From: Halobacillus naozhouensis
GTDB taxonomy: Bacteria > Bacillota > Bacilli > Bacillales > Halobacillaceae
Direction: 5' to 3'
NCBI RefSeq assembly: GCF_029714185.1
Contig: NZ_CP121671.1
Location: forward strand, 2,914,001-2,978,000
DNA: 64,000 bases
How positions within the stretch are numbered: position 1 is the stretch's first letter; every line of letters starts with the position of its first letter. The translations under genes and the position numbers were made by a program. The notes beneath the pieces are model-generated. The model was not told where the DNA came from and did not search any database. It saw only the letters and a list, made by a program, of their open reading frames with translations. Shown piece after piece: positions 1-8,535 of this stretch.

Positions 1-238
1 GGGCATCAAATAAGGAATCGAAAAATTCACGTCCCCTTAAATCCATGACAAGAGCCACATTCTTAATATCATTAGTTGAATCCTTCATTAAATCCAGAAA
101 TTTAGGTAAAAGAGTCGGCGGCAGATTATCAACACAAAAAAAGCCTAAGTCTTCAAAGCTTTGGATAGCAACCGTCTTTCCTGCTCCAGACATTCCAGTT
201 ATGATTACAAGTTGAGTATTGTTTTCTTTTTCGGCCAT
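1..238 (-). CDS. rapZ: RapZ family nucleotide-binding protein, N-terminal part
   Basis: The minus strand opens with an ATG at 238 (AGGAGCG ribosome-binding site) and runs off the window edge after about 79 codons. A P-loop GMSGAGKT lies near residues 15-22, followed by the family-typical stretch around SFEDLGFFCVDNLPP. This is the RapZ/YvcJ family of GTP-binding proteins, linked to sRNA control in enterobacteria and to competence in B. subtilis. It follows the NUDIX gene after only 16 bases, as in the B. subtilis yvcI-yvcJ-yvcK-whiA cluster, so the rest of that cluster probably lies beyond the edge. Family assignment is firm; the role in this organism is inferred. Confidence 0.9.
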   Translation of the reverse strand, partial: MAEKENNTQLVIITGMSGAGKTVAIQSFEDLGFFCVDNLPPTLLPKFLDLMKDSTNDIKNVALVMDLRGREFFDSLFDA

Positions 239-254
239 AAGCCATCGCTCCTCA

Positions 255-722
255 TTACATAGGTCGAGACGGGTCCAGATCCTGGTCGATCAATTGAAAG
301 TCAGTCGTATAGACGAATGTACCGTATACTTGTTCTTCACTCGCTAAAATATGATTGAATATATAACGATCACCTTCAGCCATCGGTTTAGTCAACACAT
401 CCTCTACAGCTACCCATTCGAGCTGACCCTCTTCACTGACTTCTAATAGCTCTCCTTGATAGTCTGTAGTATAGAACGTAAACATCATCCACTCCTGAAC
501 AGTTTGATCGTCCTCTTTCATGATAAAAGTGAAAGATCCTTTGAGTTCAGGATCTTTTATGCGTAAACCAGTTTCTTCGTTAAATTCACGGACTACGGAG
601 TCTTTAATATTCTCTCCTGCCTCCATTTTTCCGCCGGGAACGACATACCAGCCACGCCTTGGTTTCTTTAACATTAATATATGATTATCCTTAAGTAAAA
701 TACAGTTTGCTACACGTTGCAT
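255..722 (-). CDS. NUDIX hydrolase (YvcI-like)
   Basis: A 155-residue protein with a NUDIX box near residues 31-53: GGKMEAGEN leads into the REFNEETGL core carrying the catalytic glutamates. NUDIX enzymes split nucleoside diphosphates linked to another group; MutT/8-oxo-dGTP-type activity is possible, but the substrate cannot be read from sequence. The length and the position between trxB and rapZ match B. subtilis YvcI. It starts an operon with rapZ 16 bases downstream, behind a sigma-A-like promoter at 764-793. The ATG at 722 has an AGGTG ribosome-binding site. Confidence 0.9.
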   Translation of the reverse strand: MQRVANCILLKDNHILMLKKPRRGWYVVPGGKMEAGENIKDSVVREFNEETGLRIKDPELKGSFTFIMKEDDQTVQEWMMFTFYTTDYQGELLEVSEEGQLEWVAVEDVLTKPMAEGDRYIFNHILASEEQVYGTFVYTTDFQLIDQDLDPSRPM

Positions 723-763
723 GTCTTGTCACCTCATTTATTCTCTAGAGGGCATCCTTGTCT

Positions 764-793
764 ATTATACAATGAATACGTAACTGGCTACAA
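764..793 (-). promoter_or_regulatory. Sigma-A promoter for the NUDIX-rapZ operon
   Basis: On the minus strand a TTGTAG -35 (788-793) is separated by 18 bases from a perfect TATAAT -10 (764-769), about 40 bases before the NUDIX start. No competing promoter was seen in this gap. Confidence 0.6.
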
Positions 794-913
794 TGTTATG
801 CTTATTGAACAAAAGCAAAAAGCGCCCCGGAATACAGGACAGATGACGGACAGATGAGGTTTGACTCGCTGCCTTTCATCTGTACTAGTAGCTATAATTT
901 TCGTATAAAGGCA

Positions 914-945
914 CAAAAAAATGCACAGGTGATAAACACCTGTGC
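914..945 (-). terminator. Rho-independent terminator after trxB
   Basis: A 9-bp perfect stem (923-931 with 937-945, loop of five) is followed on the minus strand by a run of T. It lies 100 bases past the trxB stop. Confidence 0.85.
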
Positions 946-1044
946 CTAATAGAGATCTATTAAAAGGGGGTCAATTAATCACTTTTATTGTACCCCATCA
1001 ATGTTTCATGCGTGTTACAGGAGAATTAAGCTAGAGTTACTTTT

Positions 1045-1995
1045 TTATTTTACCGCTTTTAACTCTTCTAATAAGTTCTCAATATAATTCTGAGCAGACT
1101 GGGCAGCAATACTGCCATCCCCAGTTGCTGTCACAATTTGGCGTAACTCTTTCTCACGAATGTCTCCTGCCGCGAAAACACCTGGCACTTTGGTTTCCAT
1201 TTTTTCGTCCGTTTCGATATAGCCTTGTTCATTCGTAACTCCAAGACTTTCAAATGGTTTGCTGAGCGGAATTAGACCGATATAAATGAACACACCGTTT
1301 GTGTCGAACTCGTATTCTTCGTTTGTTTTCTTATTATACAACGTGACACTTCCGACTTTGCCGTCTTGTTCATTGATTTCCTTCACAACTGTATCCCAGA
1401 TGAAGTCAATCTTATCATTGTCAAACGCACGATCCTGTAAAATCTTCTGAGCGCGCAGCTCATCACGGCGGTGAACTATTGTTACTTTGTTAGCAAACCG
1501 TGTAAGATAGACCCCTTCTTCTACAGCAGAGTCCCCTCCGCCGACAACAACAAGTTCTTTTTCTTTAAAGAAGGCACCATCACAAACGGCACAATAGGAA
1601 ACACCACGGCCCCCAAGCTCTTTTTCACCCTCGACGCCTAACGCTTTGTACTGAGCACCTGTTGTGATAATCAGGGCCCGTGTTTTATATTCTTTATTAC
1701 CAGCAACAACTGTCTTGTATTCTTTCCCCTCGATTACTTCCTTAATGTCGCCATAGGCATATTCTGCGCCGAACTTTTTAGCATGGTCAAACATTTTATT
1801 GGAAAGATCAGGTCCCAGAATATGATCAAACCCAGGATAGTTCTCCACATCTTCAGTATTTGCCATTTGGCCGCCAGGAATACCACGTTCAATCATTAAC
1901 GTATCAAGGTTAGCCCTTGAAGTATATACAGCGGCCGTCATCCCTGCCGGACCGGCGCCTGCTATAATGACATCATAAATTCTTTCTTCGGTCAT
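1045..1995 (-). CDS. trxB: Thioredoxin-disulfide reductase
   Basis: A 316-residue FAD flavoprotein that passes electrons from NADPH to thioredoxin in the cytosol. The FAD-binding GAGPAG is at residues 12-17. The redox-active disulfide is CAVC at 135-138, and the NADPH-binding GGGDSA is at 152-157. A second FAD motif near the C-terminus reads GVFAAGDI. Length is typical of the low-molecular-weight family. The TPR gene lies 80 bases upstream, as in B. subtilis yvcD-trxB, and a strong terminator follows. Likely essential, as in other Bacilli. Confidence 0.98.
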   Translation of the reverse strand: MTEERIYDVIIAGAGPAGMTAAVYTSRANLDTLMIERGIPGGQMANTEDVENYPGFDHILGPDLSNKMFDHAKKFGAEYAYGDIKEVIEGKEYKTVVAGNKEYKTRALIITTGAQYKALGVEGEKELGGRGVSYCAVCDGAFFKEKELVVVGGGDSAVEEGVYLTRFANKVTIVHRRDELRAQKILQDRAFDNDKIDFIWDTVVKEINEQDGKVGSVTLYNKKTNEEYEFDTNGVFIYIGLIPLSKPFESLGVTNEQGYIETDEKMETKVPGVFAAGDIREKELRQIVTATGDGSIAAQSAQNYIENLLEELKAVK

Positions 1996-2076
1996 TGGAT
2001 CATCAACTCCTTGTCAACACTAACTTAATCCTGTAAACATCATAGTAAATCTTACTGAGAGCGTCCATTAATGTGC

Positions 2077-3093
2077 TTATCCACGAATCCATGGTCCGCC
2101 TTCTTCACTCAACTTCGGAAACTGTTTACATCCCTTTTCCCAAAGCTGTAAAGCACGCGATGGATTGCCAGTGTGATAGCAAGAGATGCTAAACCATTTA
2201 TAATAGCTTCTTCTCCTCACTACTTGTTTATTCCTCAATGCTCGAAAACGGTCCACTGCTTCATTATAGTACCCAGCTCGTGCTAACGTTTCAGCGATAG
2301 CCAATTTCTGTTGTTCGTGCATAGGATACACATTTCTTAACGGCTCAATTAAGGAAAGTGCTCGTTCTTCTTGTTGTTCTGCTAAATAGAAACACGCTAG
2401 ATTGACGAGACTGTGTATATTTTTATGATCTTTCTTCAGCCATGCGTTTTCCAATTCAATCGCGTCCGCATGTTCACCGCTTTGAAACAAGGCATACGCA
2501 TATTTATGCTTGGCAAGACTAAATTCAGGAAACAATTCCATCATTTCTTGTAAAACGGGCAAAGCTTGGCCCCATTCTTCATGTTCTAAATGATAAAAGG
2601 CCGTTTCCTGATAAATAAGCAGTTCATCTTCATCATCAAAAGCAAAGTCCTCTTCAATTTCTTCCTCTTCTATGGAATTAAGCATACCCAGCAATTGTTT
2701 AGCCGCTTCCTCAAAGTCTCCGTCACCCGTATAATCTAAATACTTTTCGGCATACTTTTTAGCGTCACTTAAAAGACCTAGATGGGCATAATTATTAGCC
2801 ATCAAGTAGTAACAGTCCGGATATTGTTCTCCAAATTGAACAATTACTTCACTTAACAGCTGATTCGCAGCATGATAAGAACCAATCTCGGTATAAACAA
2901 CAGAGAGCTGACAAGAATAAAGCGGTTCATCAGGACTGATCTCTATGGCTTTCTTCAGCCATTTAACAGCCGCATCGAACCGCCGTTTTTTAAAGGCATG
3001 GATTCCATGAGAGAAATAAAAATTCCCTGTTGGTAAAAAAGGGATGATATTTGTGTTTTCATTGGTTGCAGCAGGATTCGGTGATGTCGTCAT
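2077..3093 (-). CDS. yvcD: Tetratricopeptide repeat protein (YvcD-like)
   Basis: A soluble helical-repeat protein of about 338 residues. TPR units are visible from roughly residue 20 (a repeat around GIHAFKKRRFDAAVKW) through the C-terminal third, with an acidic Glu/Asp-rich linker near the middle. No enzymatic motif is seen. The start is set at the ATG at 3093, which has a strong AGGGGGA site seven bases away; the GTG at 3126 and ATG at 3120 lack one. It sits between hisI and trxB exactly as yvcD does in B. subtilis. The partner proteins are unknown. Confidence 0.85.
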   Translation of the reverse strand: MTTSPNPAATNENTNIIPFLPTGNFYFSHGIHAFKKRRFDAAVKWLKKAIEISPDEPLYSCQLSVVYTEIGSYHAANQLLSEVIVQFGEQYPDCYYLMANNYAHLGLLSDAKKYAEKYLDYTGDGDFEEAAKQLLGMLNSIEEEEIEEDFAFDDEDELLIYQETAFYHLEHEEWGQALPVLQEMMELFPEFSLAKHKYAYALFQSGEHADAIELENAWLKKDHKNIHSLVNLACFYLAEQQEERALSLIEPLRNVYPMHEQQKLAIAETLARAGYYNEAVDRFRALRNKQVVRRRSYYKWFSISCYHTGNPSRALQLWEKGCKQFPKLSEEGGPWIRG

Positions 3094-3238
3094 GACGGTC
3101 CCCCTATTTTCCGTGTCCATTCTCACTAATTATGCAGTATAACATAGAAGCAGCAAATGAAATAGAAGAATTTTGTATTTTTTTGTAGATCACCCGGATA
3201 ATTTTTAAATTAAGAATCTTGAAACGAGGATATTTTCT

Positions 3239-3276
3239 TAAAGAAATGGTCCCTGTCGAACTAGACAGAGACCATT
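3239..3276 (-). terminator. Terminator of the his operon
   Basis: A 12-bp stem with one wobble pair (3247-3258 with 3265-3276) lies just after the hisI stop. On the minus strand it is followed by a short TTCTTT tract. Confidence 0.75.
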
Positions 3277-3281
3277 CTCTT

Positions 3282-3908
3282 TTATTGTTGATGTCGTTTT
3301 TCTAATACAGCCAGCACTTGATCAAGGCTGACTCCTCGATCAGTTAATAATAGTAATAAATGAAATAATAAATCTGCAGACTCCAGTGAAAGCTCTTCAG
3401 GGTCATCGTTTTTCGCAGCAATGATGACTTCGCCCGCTTCTTCACCAATTTTTTTAGCGATACGGTCAACGCCTTCCTGAAAAAGCTGGGAGGTATATGA
3501 ATTCTCAGGTAAAGTCGTCTTCCGTTCAGCCAGTACTTTTTTTAATTCGTCTATAATGGCATAGGGCTGACCATCCGCACGCACATCATGGCTTAGCAAA
3601 GACTCAGTAAAGCAGCTATAATCACCCTTATGACAAGCTGGGCCAGATGGAATGACCTGAACTAACAAGGCATCCTGATCACAGTCAAAGCGAATTCCCA
3701 CTACTTTCTGAGTATGACCTGATGTCTCCCCCTTATGCCAAAGCTCTTTTCGGGAACGGCTGTAGAAAACCGTTTCTTCCTTTTCTAAGGTAAGTTCAAT
3801 GGATTCTTTATTCATATAGGCAAGCGTCAGCACCTCTTTCGACCTAGCATCTTGCACAATCGCAGGCACTAACCCTTTTTCGTCAAATACAACGTCTTGC
3901 AATTTCAT
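3282..3908 (-). CDS. hisI: Bifunctional phosphoribosyl-AMP cyclohydrolase / phosphoribosyl-ATP pyrophosphatase
   Basis: Catalyses steps 3 and 2 of histidine synthesis in one 208-residue chain. The N-terminal half is the HisI cyclohydrolase with metal ligands in the DCDQD segment and CHKGDYSCF (about residues 92-100). The C-terminal half, from about 112, is the HisE pyrophosphatase with the helical KKIGEEAGEVIIAAKN signature. It is the last gene of the his operon and its ATG overlaps the hisF stop by four bases. The HisIE fusion is usual in Bacilli. Confidence 0.97.
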   Translation of the reverse strand: MKLQDVVFDEKGLVPAIVQDARSKEVLTLAYMNKESIELTLEKEETVFYSRSRKELWHKGETSGHTQKVVGIRFDCDQDALLVQVIPSGPACHKGDYSCFTESLLSHDVRADGQPYAIIDELKKVLAERKTTLPENSYTSQLFQEGVDRIAKKIGEEAGEVIIAAKNDDPEELSLESADLLFHLLLLLTDRGVSLDQVLAVLEKRHQQ

Positions 3909-4663
3909 CGCACAACGACTCCTCTCCCTGCTAAGTACTTCTTCACGTTCCCTATCGATGTTTCTTTGTAATGGAAAATAGAAGCCGCCAGTGCAGCATC
4001 AGCATTCACTTTGTCAAACACTTCGTAAAAATGCTCTGCAGAACCGGCACCGCCTGAGGCAATGACCGGAACTTGCACAACTTCCTGTACAGCTTGTAGT
4101 AAAGGCAAATCAAAGCCTGACTTCTGACCATCTTGATTCATTGAGGTTAACAGAATTTCTCCCGCCCCCAGGCGAACAGCTTCTTCGGCCCATTCCGTGA
4201 CCAGCCACTCCGTAGAGGTCCGGCCTCCATGGGTGTACACCCGCCACGAATCTGCAGTGCTATCGAACCGGGCGTCAATAGCTACAACGATACACTGGCT
4301 GCCAAAGTAGTCAGCCCCTTCTCGTATCAACTCGGGCCGTCGAACAGCTGCGGAGTTTAAGGAAACTTTATCAGCACCGTTGCGTAACGTTTCCTTAATG
4401 TCTTCTAACGTACGAATCCCTCCCCCCACTGTAAAAGGGATCGCCAGTTCTGAAGCAACTGCTCTTACGACGTCAATCATTGTTCTTTTTCCTTCATGGC
4501 TTGCGGAAATGTCGAGAAAAACAAGCTCATCCGCCCCTTGGTCATCATATACTTTCGCCAGTTCAACAGGATCACCTGCATCACGAATATCAACGAATTG
4601 AACTCCTTTTACTACTCGTCCGTCCTTTACATCTAAGCAGGGAATAATCCGCTTCGATAACAT
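3905..4663 (-). CDS. hisF: Imidazole glycerol phosphate synthase, cyclase subunit
   Basis: A 252-residue (beta/alpha)8 barrel. It joins with HisH to turn PRFAR plus ammonia into imidazole glycerol phosphate and AICAR. The N-terminal RIIPCLDVKDGRVVKG carries the catalytic Asp, and the second catalytic Asp lies in the AIDARFD segment. Phosphate-binding VGGGIR and ASGGAG loops are present. Its ATG directly abuts the hisA stop and has a GAGGAGG site, so translation is likely coupled. Confidence 0.98.
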   Translation of the reverse strand: MLSKRIIPCLDVKDGRVVKGVQFVDIRDAGDPVELAKVYDDQGADELVFLDISASHEGKRTMIDVVRAVASELAIPFTVGGGIRTLEDIKETLRNGADKVSLNSAAVRRPELIREGADYFGSQCIVVAIDARFDSTADSWRVYTHGGRTSTEWLVTEWAEEAVRLGAGEILLTSMNQDGQKSGFDLPLLQAVQEVVQVPVIASGGAGSAEHFYEVFDKVNADAALAASIFHYKETSIGNVKKYLAGRGVVVR

Positions 4664-5394
4664 TAGCGCACCTCCTCGTGGAGCGCCTCAGACAGCTGAA
4701 AACGATTCGTATATAAAGCTTTCCCTACAATTGAGCCAATGACGTGCTGATCTTGATATTTTTTTAGTTCCTGTAGATCTTCAAGTCCTTGAATTCCGCC
4801 TGATGCAATCACGTCTACACCTGTTTCAGAGGCCAGTCGAACAATTTCTTTCGTATTTGGGCCCTGGAGCATTCCATCCTTGGCAATATCGGTATAAATA
4901 AAGGTTTCTGCGCCAGCCTCGGCCAGTTCTTTTCCTAAATCAACCGCCTTGACTTCAGAACGTTCAAGCCAGCCTTCTGTTGCTATATAGCCATCTCGTG
5001 CATCTAATCCGATAACTATTTTTTCTTTATAATTTTTTAAAAGCTGTTTCGTTAATGGAAGATCACGTATAGCTAGTGAGCCGACAATGACGCGGTCAAC
5101 TCCCTGATCGAGATAAAAAGCCGCATCCTGTTCAGAACGGATACCCCCTCCAATTTGTACGTTACAATCGAGTTCGCGAGCCACCTTTAAGACGTGTTCA
5201 GCATTTTGCTTTGATCCTTTTTTTGCCCCATCCAAATCGACCATGTGAATCCAGGAAGCCCCGGCGCCAGCAAATCCTCTTGCCACTTCGAACGGACTGT
5301 CTCCATAAACAGTTTGTTTGTCAAAATCGCCTTGTTCTAAACGGACACACTTTCCTTCACGCATATCAATTGCAGGAAATATTGTAAAACTCAT
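4663..5394 (-). CDS. hisA: ProFAR isomerase (HisA)
   Basis: A 243-residue (beta/alpha)8 barrel performing the Amadori isomerisation of ProFAR to PRFAR in histidine synthesis. It begins FTIFPAIDMREGKCVRL with the catalytic Asp, and carries the paired phosphate loops GGGIRS and ASGGIQ. The ATG at 5394 overlaps the hisH stop (TGATG) and has AAGGAG eight bases upstream; the GTG at 5397 is a less likely start. Confidence 0.97.
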   Translation of the reverse strand: MSFTIFPAIDMREGKCVRLEQGDFDKQTVYGDSPFEVARGFAGAGASWIHMVDLDGAKKGSKQNAEHVLKVARELDCNVQIGGGIRSEQDAAFYLDQGVDRVIVGSLAIRDLPLTKQLLKNYKEKIVIGLDARDGYIATEGWLERSEVKAVDLGKELAEAGAETFIYTDIAKDGMLQGPNTKEIVRLASETGVDVIASGGIQGLEDLQELKKYQDQHVIGSIVGKALYTNRFQLSEALHEEVR

Positions 5395-6035
5395 CACACA
5401 TGCTCCTTACTGTGTACCATTTGCTTGCAAAAGTTTTCTAATAATTGCATCCCGGCCCGGCCACTCTTCTCCGGATGAAACTGACTGGCTACAAGATTAT
5501 CTCTTCCCACGATCGCCGGCACAGCCATATGATAATCAGCTGTGGCATACAAAAGAGAGGACTCCTCTGTTTGAACAACATAGGAGTGAACGAAATACAC
5601 AAATTCTTCTTCAACTTTAGCTAAAATGGGTCGGTCTAGCTGATGAATCATTAACTGGTTCCAGCCCATATGTGGCACTTTATAAGAAGTTCCTTGATGA
5701 TCTAGACCTGTAAACCGTTTGATTTTCCCGGGAAATAAACCCAGTCCAGCCGTCGAACCGCCTTCTTCGCTTTCTTCAAATAAAAGTTGCATTCCCAGAC
5801 ATATCCCATAAAGTGGCACACCTTTATCCACTTTTCTTTTAATAAAATCGATAAACTGATGCTCATGTAATGCTTTCATCGCGTCAGGAAATGCCCCTAC
5901 TCCCGGTAATATATAACCATGGCAGTTTTCAAGTTTACTTGGTTGATCACCGATCTTATAAGGAACCTCAAGCCTTTCTAGTGCTTTAGAAACGCTGAAT
6001 AAATTTCCCATTCCATAGTCTATGATTCCAATCAT
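5394..6035 (-). CDS. hisH: Imidazole glycerol phosphate synthase, glutamine amidotransferase subunit
   Basis: A class I glutaminase (213 residues) that supplies ammonia to HisF. It shows the oxyanion segment PGVGAF, the nucleophile elbow YGICLGMQ with the catalytic Cys, and the His-Glu pair in SQFHPEKSG. The gene starts one base after hisB ends and overlaps hisA. Confidence 0.98.
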   Translation of the reverse strand: MIGIIDYGMGNLFSVSKALERLEVPYKIGDQPSKLENCHGYILPGVGAFPDAMKALHEHQFIDFIKRKVDKGVPLYGICLGMQLLFEESEEGGSTAGLGLFPGKIKRFTGLDHQGTSYKVPHMGWNQLMIHQLDRPILAKVEEEFVYFVHSYVVQTEESSLLYATADYHMAVPAIVGRDNLVASQFHPEKSGRAGMQLLENFCKQMVHSKEHV

Positions 6036-6629
6036 TTATAAACTTCCTTTCGTACTCGGCACTCCTTGAATACGGGGATCAATCTTGGTGGCTTCATCCA
6101 ATGCCCTGGCTAATGCTTTGAACATTGCCTCGACTATATGATGGGTGTTATGGCCATGGTGAAGCACAATATGGAGATTCATGCGTGCTTCGACCGCAAG
6201 CTTCCAAAAGAACTCATGCACATTCTCTGTATCAAATGTTCCAACACGGTCTTTAGGCAGCTCTGCTTTCCATTCAAGATGTGGCCGGTCGCTTAGGTCG
6301 ATCGCCACTGTAACAAGAGTTTCATCCATGGGAAGTGTCATGGAGCCATATCGTTTAATTCCTTTTTTATCCCCCAGTGCCTGTCTTAGAGCTTGCCCAA
6401 GGCAAATCCCAAGATCCTCTGTCAAATGATGGTCGTCCACTTCTACATCGCCTTTACCTGTGGCATTTAAATCAAATAACCCATGCTTAGTGAACAACTC
6501 CAGCATATGGGCCATAAAAGGTACCTGCACCTCAAGATCAGACTGTCCCTGGCCATCTACATTAAAATCGATTGCTATATCCGTTTCCCTAGTCGTTCTC
6601 GTAATTAATGCTTTTCGATTTACCGTCAT
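6036..6629 (-). CDS. hisB: Imidazoleglycerol-phosphate dehydratase
   Basis: A 197-residue monofunctional Mn-dependent dehydratase, without the phosphatase domain found in enterobacteria. The two metal-binding repeats are visible as DDHHLTEDLGI and HHGHNTHHIVEA. The start is placed at the ATG at 6629, eight bases after AAGGAG; the ATG at 6635 is too close to that site. The gene overlaps the end of hisD. Confidence 0.97.
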   Translation of the reverse strand: MTVNRKALITRTTRETDIAIDFNVDGQGQSDLEVQVPFMAHMLELFTKHGLFDLNATGKGDVEVDDHHLTEDLGICLGQALRQALGDKKGIKRYGSMTLPMDETLVTVAIDLSDRPHLEWKAELPKDRVGTFDTENVHEFFWKLAVEARMNLHIVLHHGHNTHHIVEAMFKALARALDEATKIDPRIQGVPSTKGSL

Positions 6630-7900
6630 TTCCATCGCTCCTTGCGTGTTTCAATCGCTCTGGCATGAGCTTCTAACCCTTCTAACCTGGCAAATTGCGC
6701 AATCTTATCCCCATTTTGCTGTAATGCTTGTTCACTATAAGAAATCACACTCGACTTTTTAACAAAATCATCTACTGTGAGCGGGCTTGAAAACCGTGCT
6801 GTTCCGTTCGTCGGGAGCACGTGATTCGGTCCTGCATAATAATCACCCACCGGCTCACTGCTGTAAGGCCCCAGAAAAATAGCTCCCGAATGCTTGACTT
6901 TAGCCATATCTTGAAAAGGATGTTCCGTCACAATTTCTAAGTGTTCTGCAGCGATTTCGTTAATGGTTTCCAGCGCTTCCGCTTTCGTGTCACACACAAT
7001 AATAGCGCCATAGTCCTCGATGCTGGCTTTGGCGATCTTATACCTAGGCAGTGTACGAAGCTGGGAATAAACAGCGGTGCGAACCTCTTCCGCCAGAGAC
7101 TCCTCAGTTGTAACGAGAATACTGGAAGACCTGGCATCGTGTTCAGCTTGTGACAGCAAATCTGCCGCTACCTCATCAGCTTTTGCAGTATGATCTGCCA
7201 ACACCGCAACCTCACTCGGCCCCGCAATCATGTCGATATCCACATCTCCGAAAACTTCTCGTTTAGCTAGTGCTACATATACATTCCCTGGACCAGTAAT
7301 TTTATCTACAGGCGCAAGTGTTTCTGTTCCATAAGCTAAAGCAGCGATAGCCTGGGCTCCTCCCGCTTTAAATACTTGCTCTACTCCTAATAGATGCGCT
7401 GCGGCAAGAACCCCAGCTGGAATATTCCCATCGGTGTTTGGCGGGGTAACCATCACGATCCGTTTGACTCCGGCCACTTGGGCAGGGATTACGTTCATCA
7501 GGACCGAAGAAGGATAAGCAGCCGTTCCACCGGGCACGTAAATTCCCGCTCCATCGATAGGCGTCACTTTTTGTCCAAGGATTGTCCCATTAGCATTCGA
7601 GTCAAACCATGATGTCGTCCGTTGCTTTTCATGAAAGTTTCTAATATTCGCAGCCGCTTCTACCAGGATTGTTCTATCATTCTCATCTATTGATGTATAT
7701 GCCTCAGCCAATTCCGTCTTAGTCACACGCCAGTTCTCTATATCCGTCCTATCAAATCTTTTCGTGTAAGCTCGAACAGCTTGATCTCCGTTATTCTTCA
7801 CATCTTGAATAATCTCCCGGACTGCTTGTCTCTGCTCCTCTGTACCCTGATCAACACTTCTCTTCAGGGAGGATACGTCAGATCTCATCATCATTCTCAT
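6626..7900 (-). CDS. hisD: Histidinol dehydrogenase
   Basis: A zinc-dependent, NAD-dependent four-electron oxidase of about 424 residues making the last two oxidations to L-histidine. Signatures include the GTAAYPSSVLM segment, AGPSEV and the AEHLE/PNHVLPT histidine regions. The ATG at 7900 overlaps the hisG stop in an ATGA arrangement and has GGAGG ten bases upstream. The initial Met-rich run carries several possible ATGs, so the exact first residue is uncertain by up to five codons. Confidence 0.97.
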   Translation of the reverse strand: MRMMMRSDVSSLKRSVDQGTEEQRQAVREIIQDVKNNGDQAVRAYTKRFDRTDIENWRVTKTELAEAYTSIDENDRTILVEAAANIRNFHEKQRTTSWFDSNANGTILGQKVTPIDGAGIYVPGGTAAYPSSVLMNVIPAQVAGVKRIVMVTPPNTDGNIPAGVLAAAHLLGVEQVFKAGGAQAIAALAYGTETLAPVDKITGPGNVYVALAKREVFGDVDIDMIAGPSEVAVLADHTAKADEVAADLLSQAEHDARSSSILVTTEESLAEEVRTAVYSQLRTLPRYKIAKASIEDYGAIIVCDTKAEALETINEIAAEHLEIVTEHPFQDMAKVKHSGAIFLGPYSSEPVGDYYAGPNHVLPTNGTARFSSPLTVDDFVKKSSVISYSEQALQQNGDKIAQFARLEGLEAHARAIETRKERWK

Positions 7901-8535
7901 CAACGTTCCACCTCCACTACGTCACTCAGCTTATGCACCATTTCATCAATTTCCCTGCTTTTTACTCTGTAACTCACTGGGTTTACGATCAGTCTTGATG
8001 TGATATCGGCTATCTTTTCATATTCTACTAATCCGTTCTCTTTTAACGTACGTCCTGACGAAACAATATCTACGATTCGATCAGCCAGGCCAATGAGTGG
8101 AGCGAGCTCAATCGAACCATTTAGAGGGATAATCTCAATCTGCGCGCCCTGTTCCCTGAAGTAATCAGATGCCACTTTCGGGTATTTTGTCGCAATCTTA
8201 GGAGCGATCCGTCCTAGCGGCTGGTCAGGCAGGCCTGCCACTGCGACGTAGCAAGGGCTGATGTGTAAATCCAGCACTTCATATACATCACGATCCTGCT
8301 CTAGCAGAACATCCTTACCTGCTATGCCGATATCTGCAGCTCCATATTCGACATACGTAACAACATCCATCGGTTTCGCCATCATAATTTGAATATTTTG
8401 GTCAGGAAACTCCAGAATCAGCTTTCTAGACTCTTCAGCATCTGAGGCTATATAATAGCCTGCCTGCTCCATCAACCCTGCCGCTTCCTCATAAATTCTT
8501 CCCTTTGGCATGGCGATCGTTATGGGTTTACTCAT
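7900..8535 (-). CDS. hisG: ATP phosphoribosyltransferase, short form
   Basis: The first enzyme of histidine synthesis, in its 211-residue short form without the C-terminal regulatory domain. Such enzymes need HisZ as the regulatory subunit, encoded next door. AMPKGRIYEEA at the N-terminus and the PRPP-binding IVDIVSSGRTLKENGL near residue 150 are diagnostic. Its ATG lies inside the hisZ 3' end. Confidence 0.98.
   Translation of the reverse strand: MSKPITIAMPKGRIYEEAAGLMEQAGYYIASDAEESRKLILEFPDQNIQIMMAKPMDVVTYVEYGAADIGIAGKDVLLEQDRDVYEVLDLHISPCYVAVAGLPDQPLGRIAPKIATKYPKVASDYFREQGAQIEIIPLNGSIELAPLIGLADRIVDIVSSGRTLKENGLVEYEKIADITSRLIVNPVSYRVKSREIDEMVHKLSDVVEVER

Larger units (their letters stand above)
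723..1044. other. Gene-free stretch between trxB and the NUDIX gene
   Basis: This 322-base interval holds the trxB terminator (914-945) and the NUDIX-rapZ promoter (764-793). The 120 bases between them show no reading frame, hairpin or repeat that I can support. Confidence 0.6.
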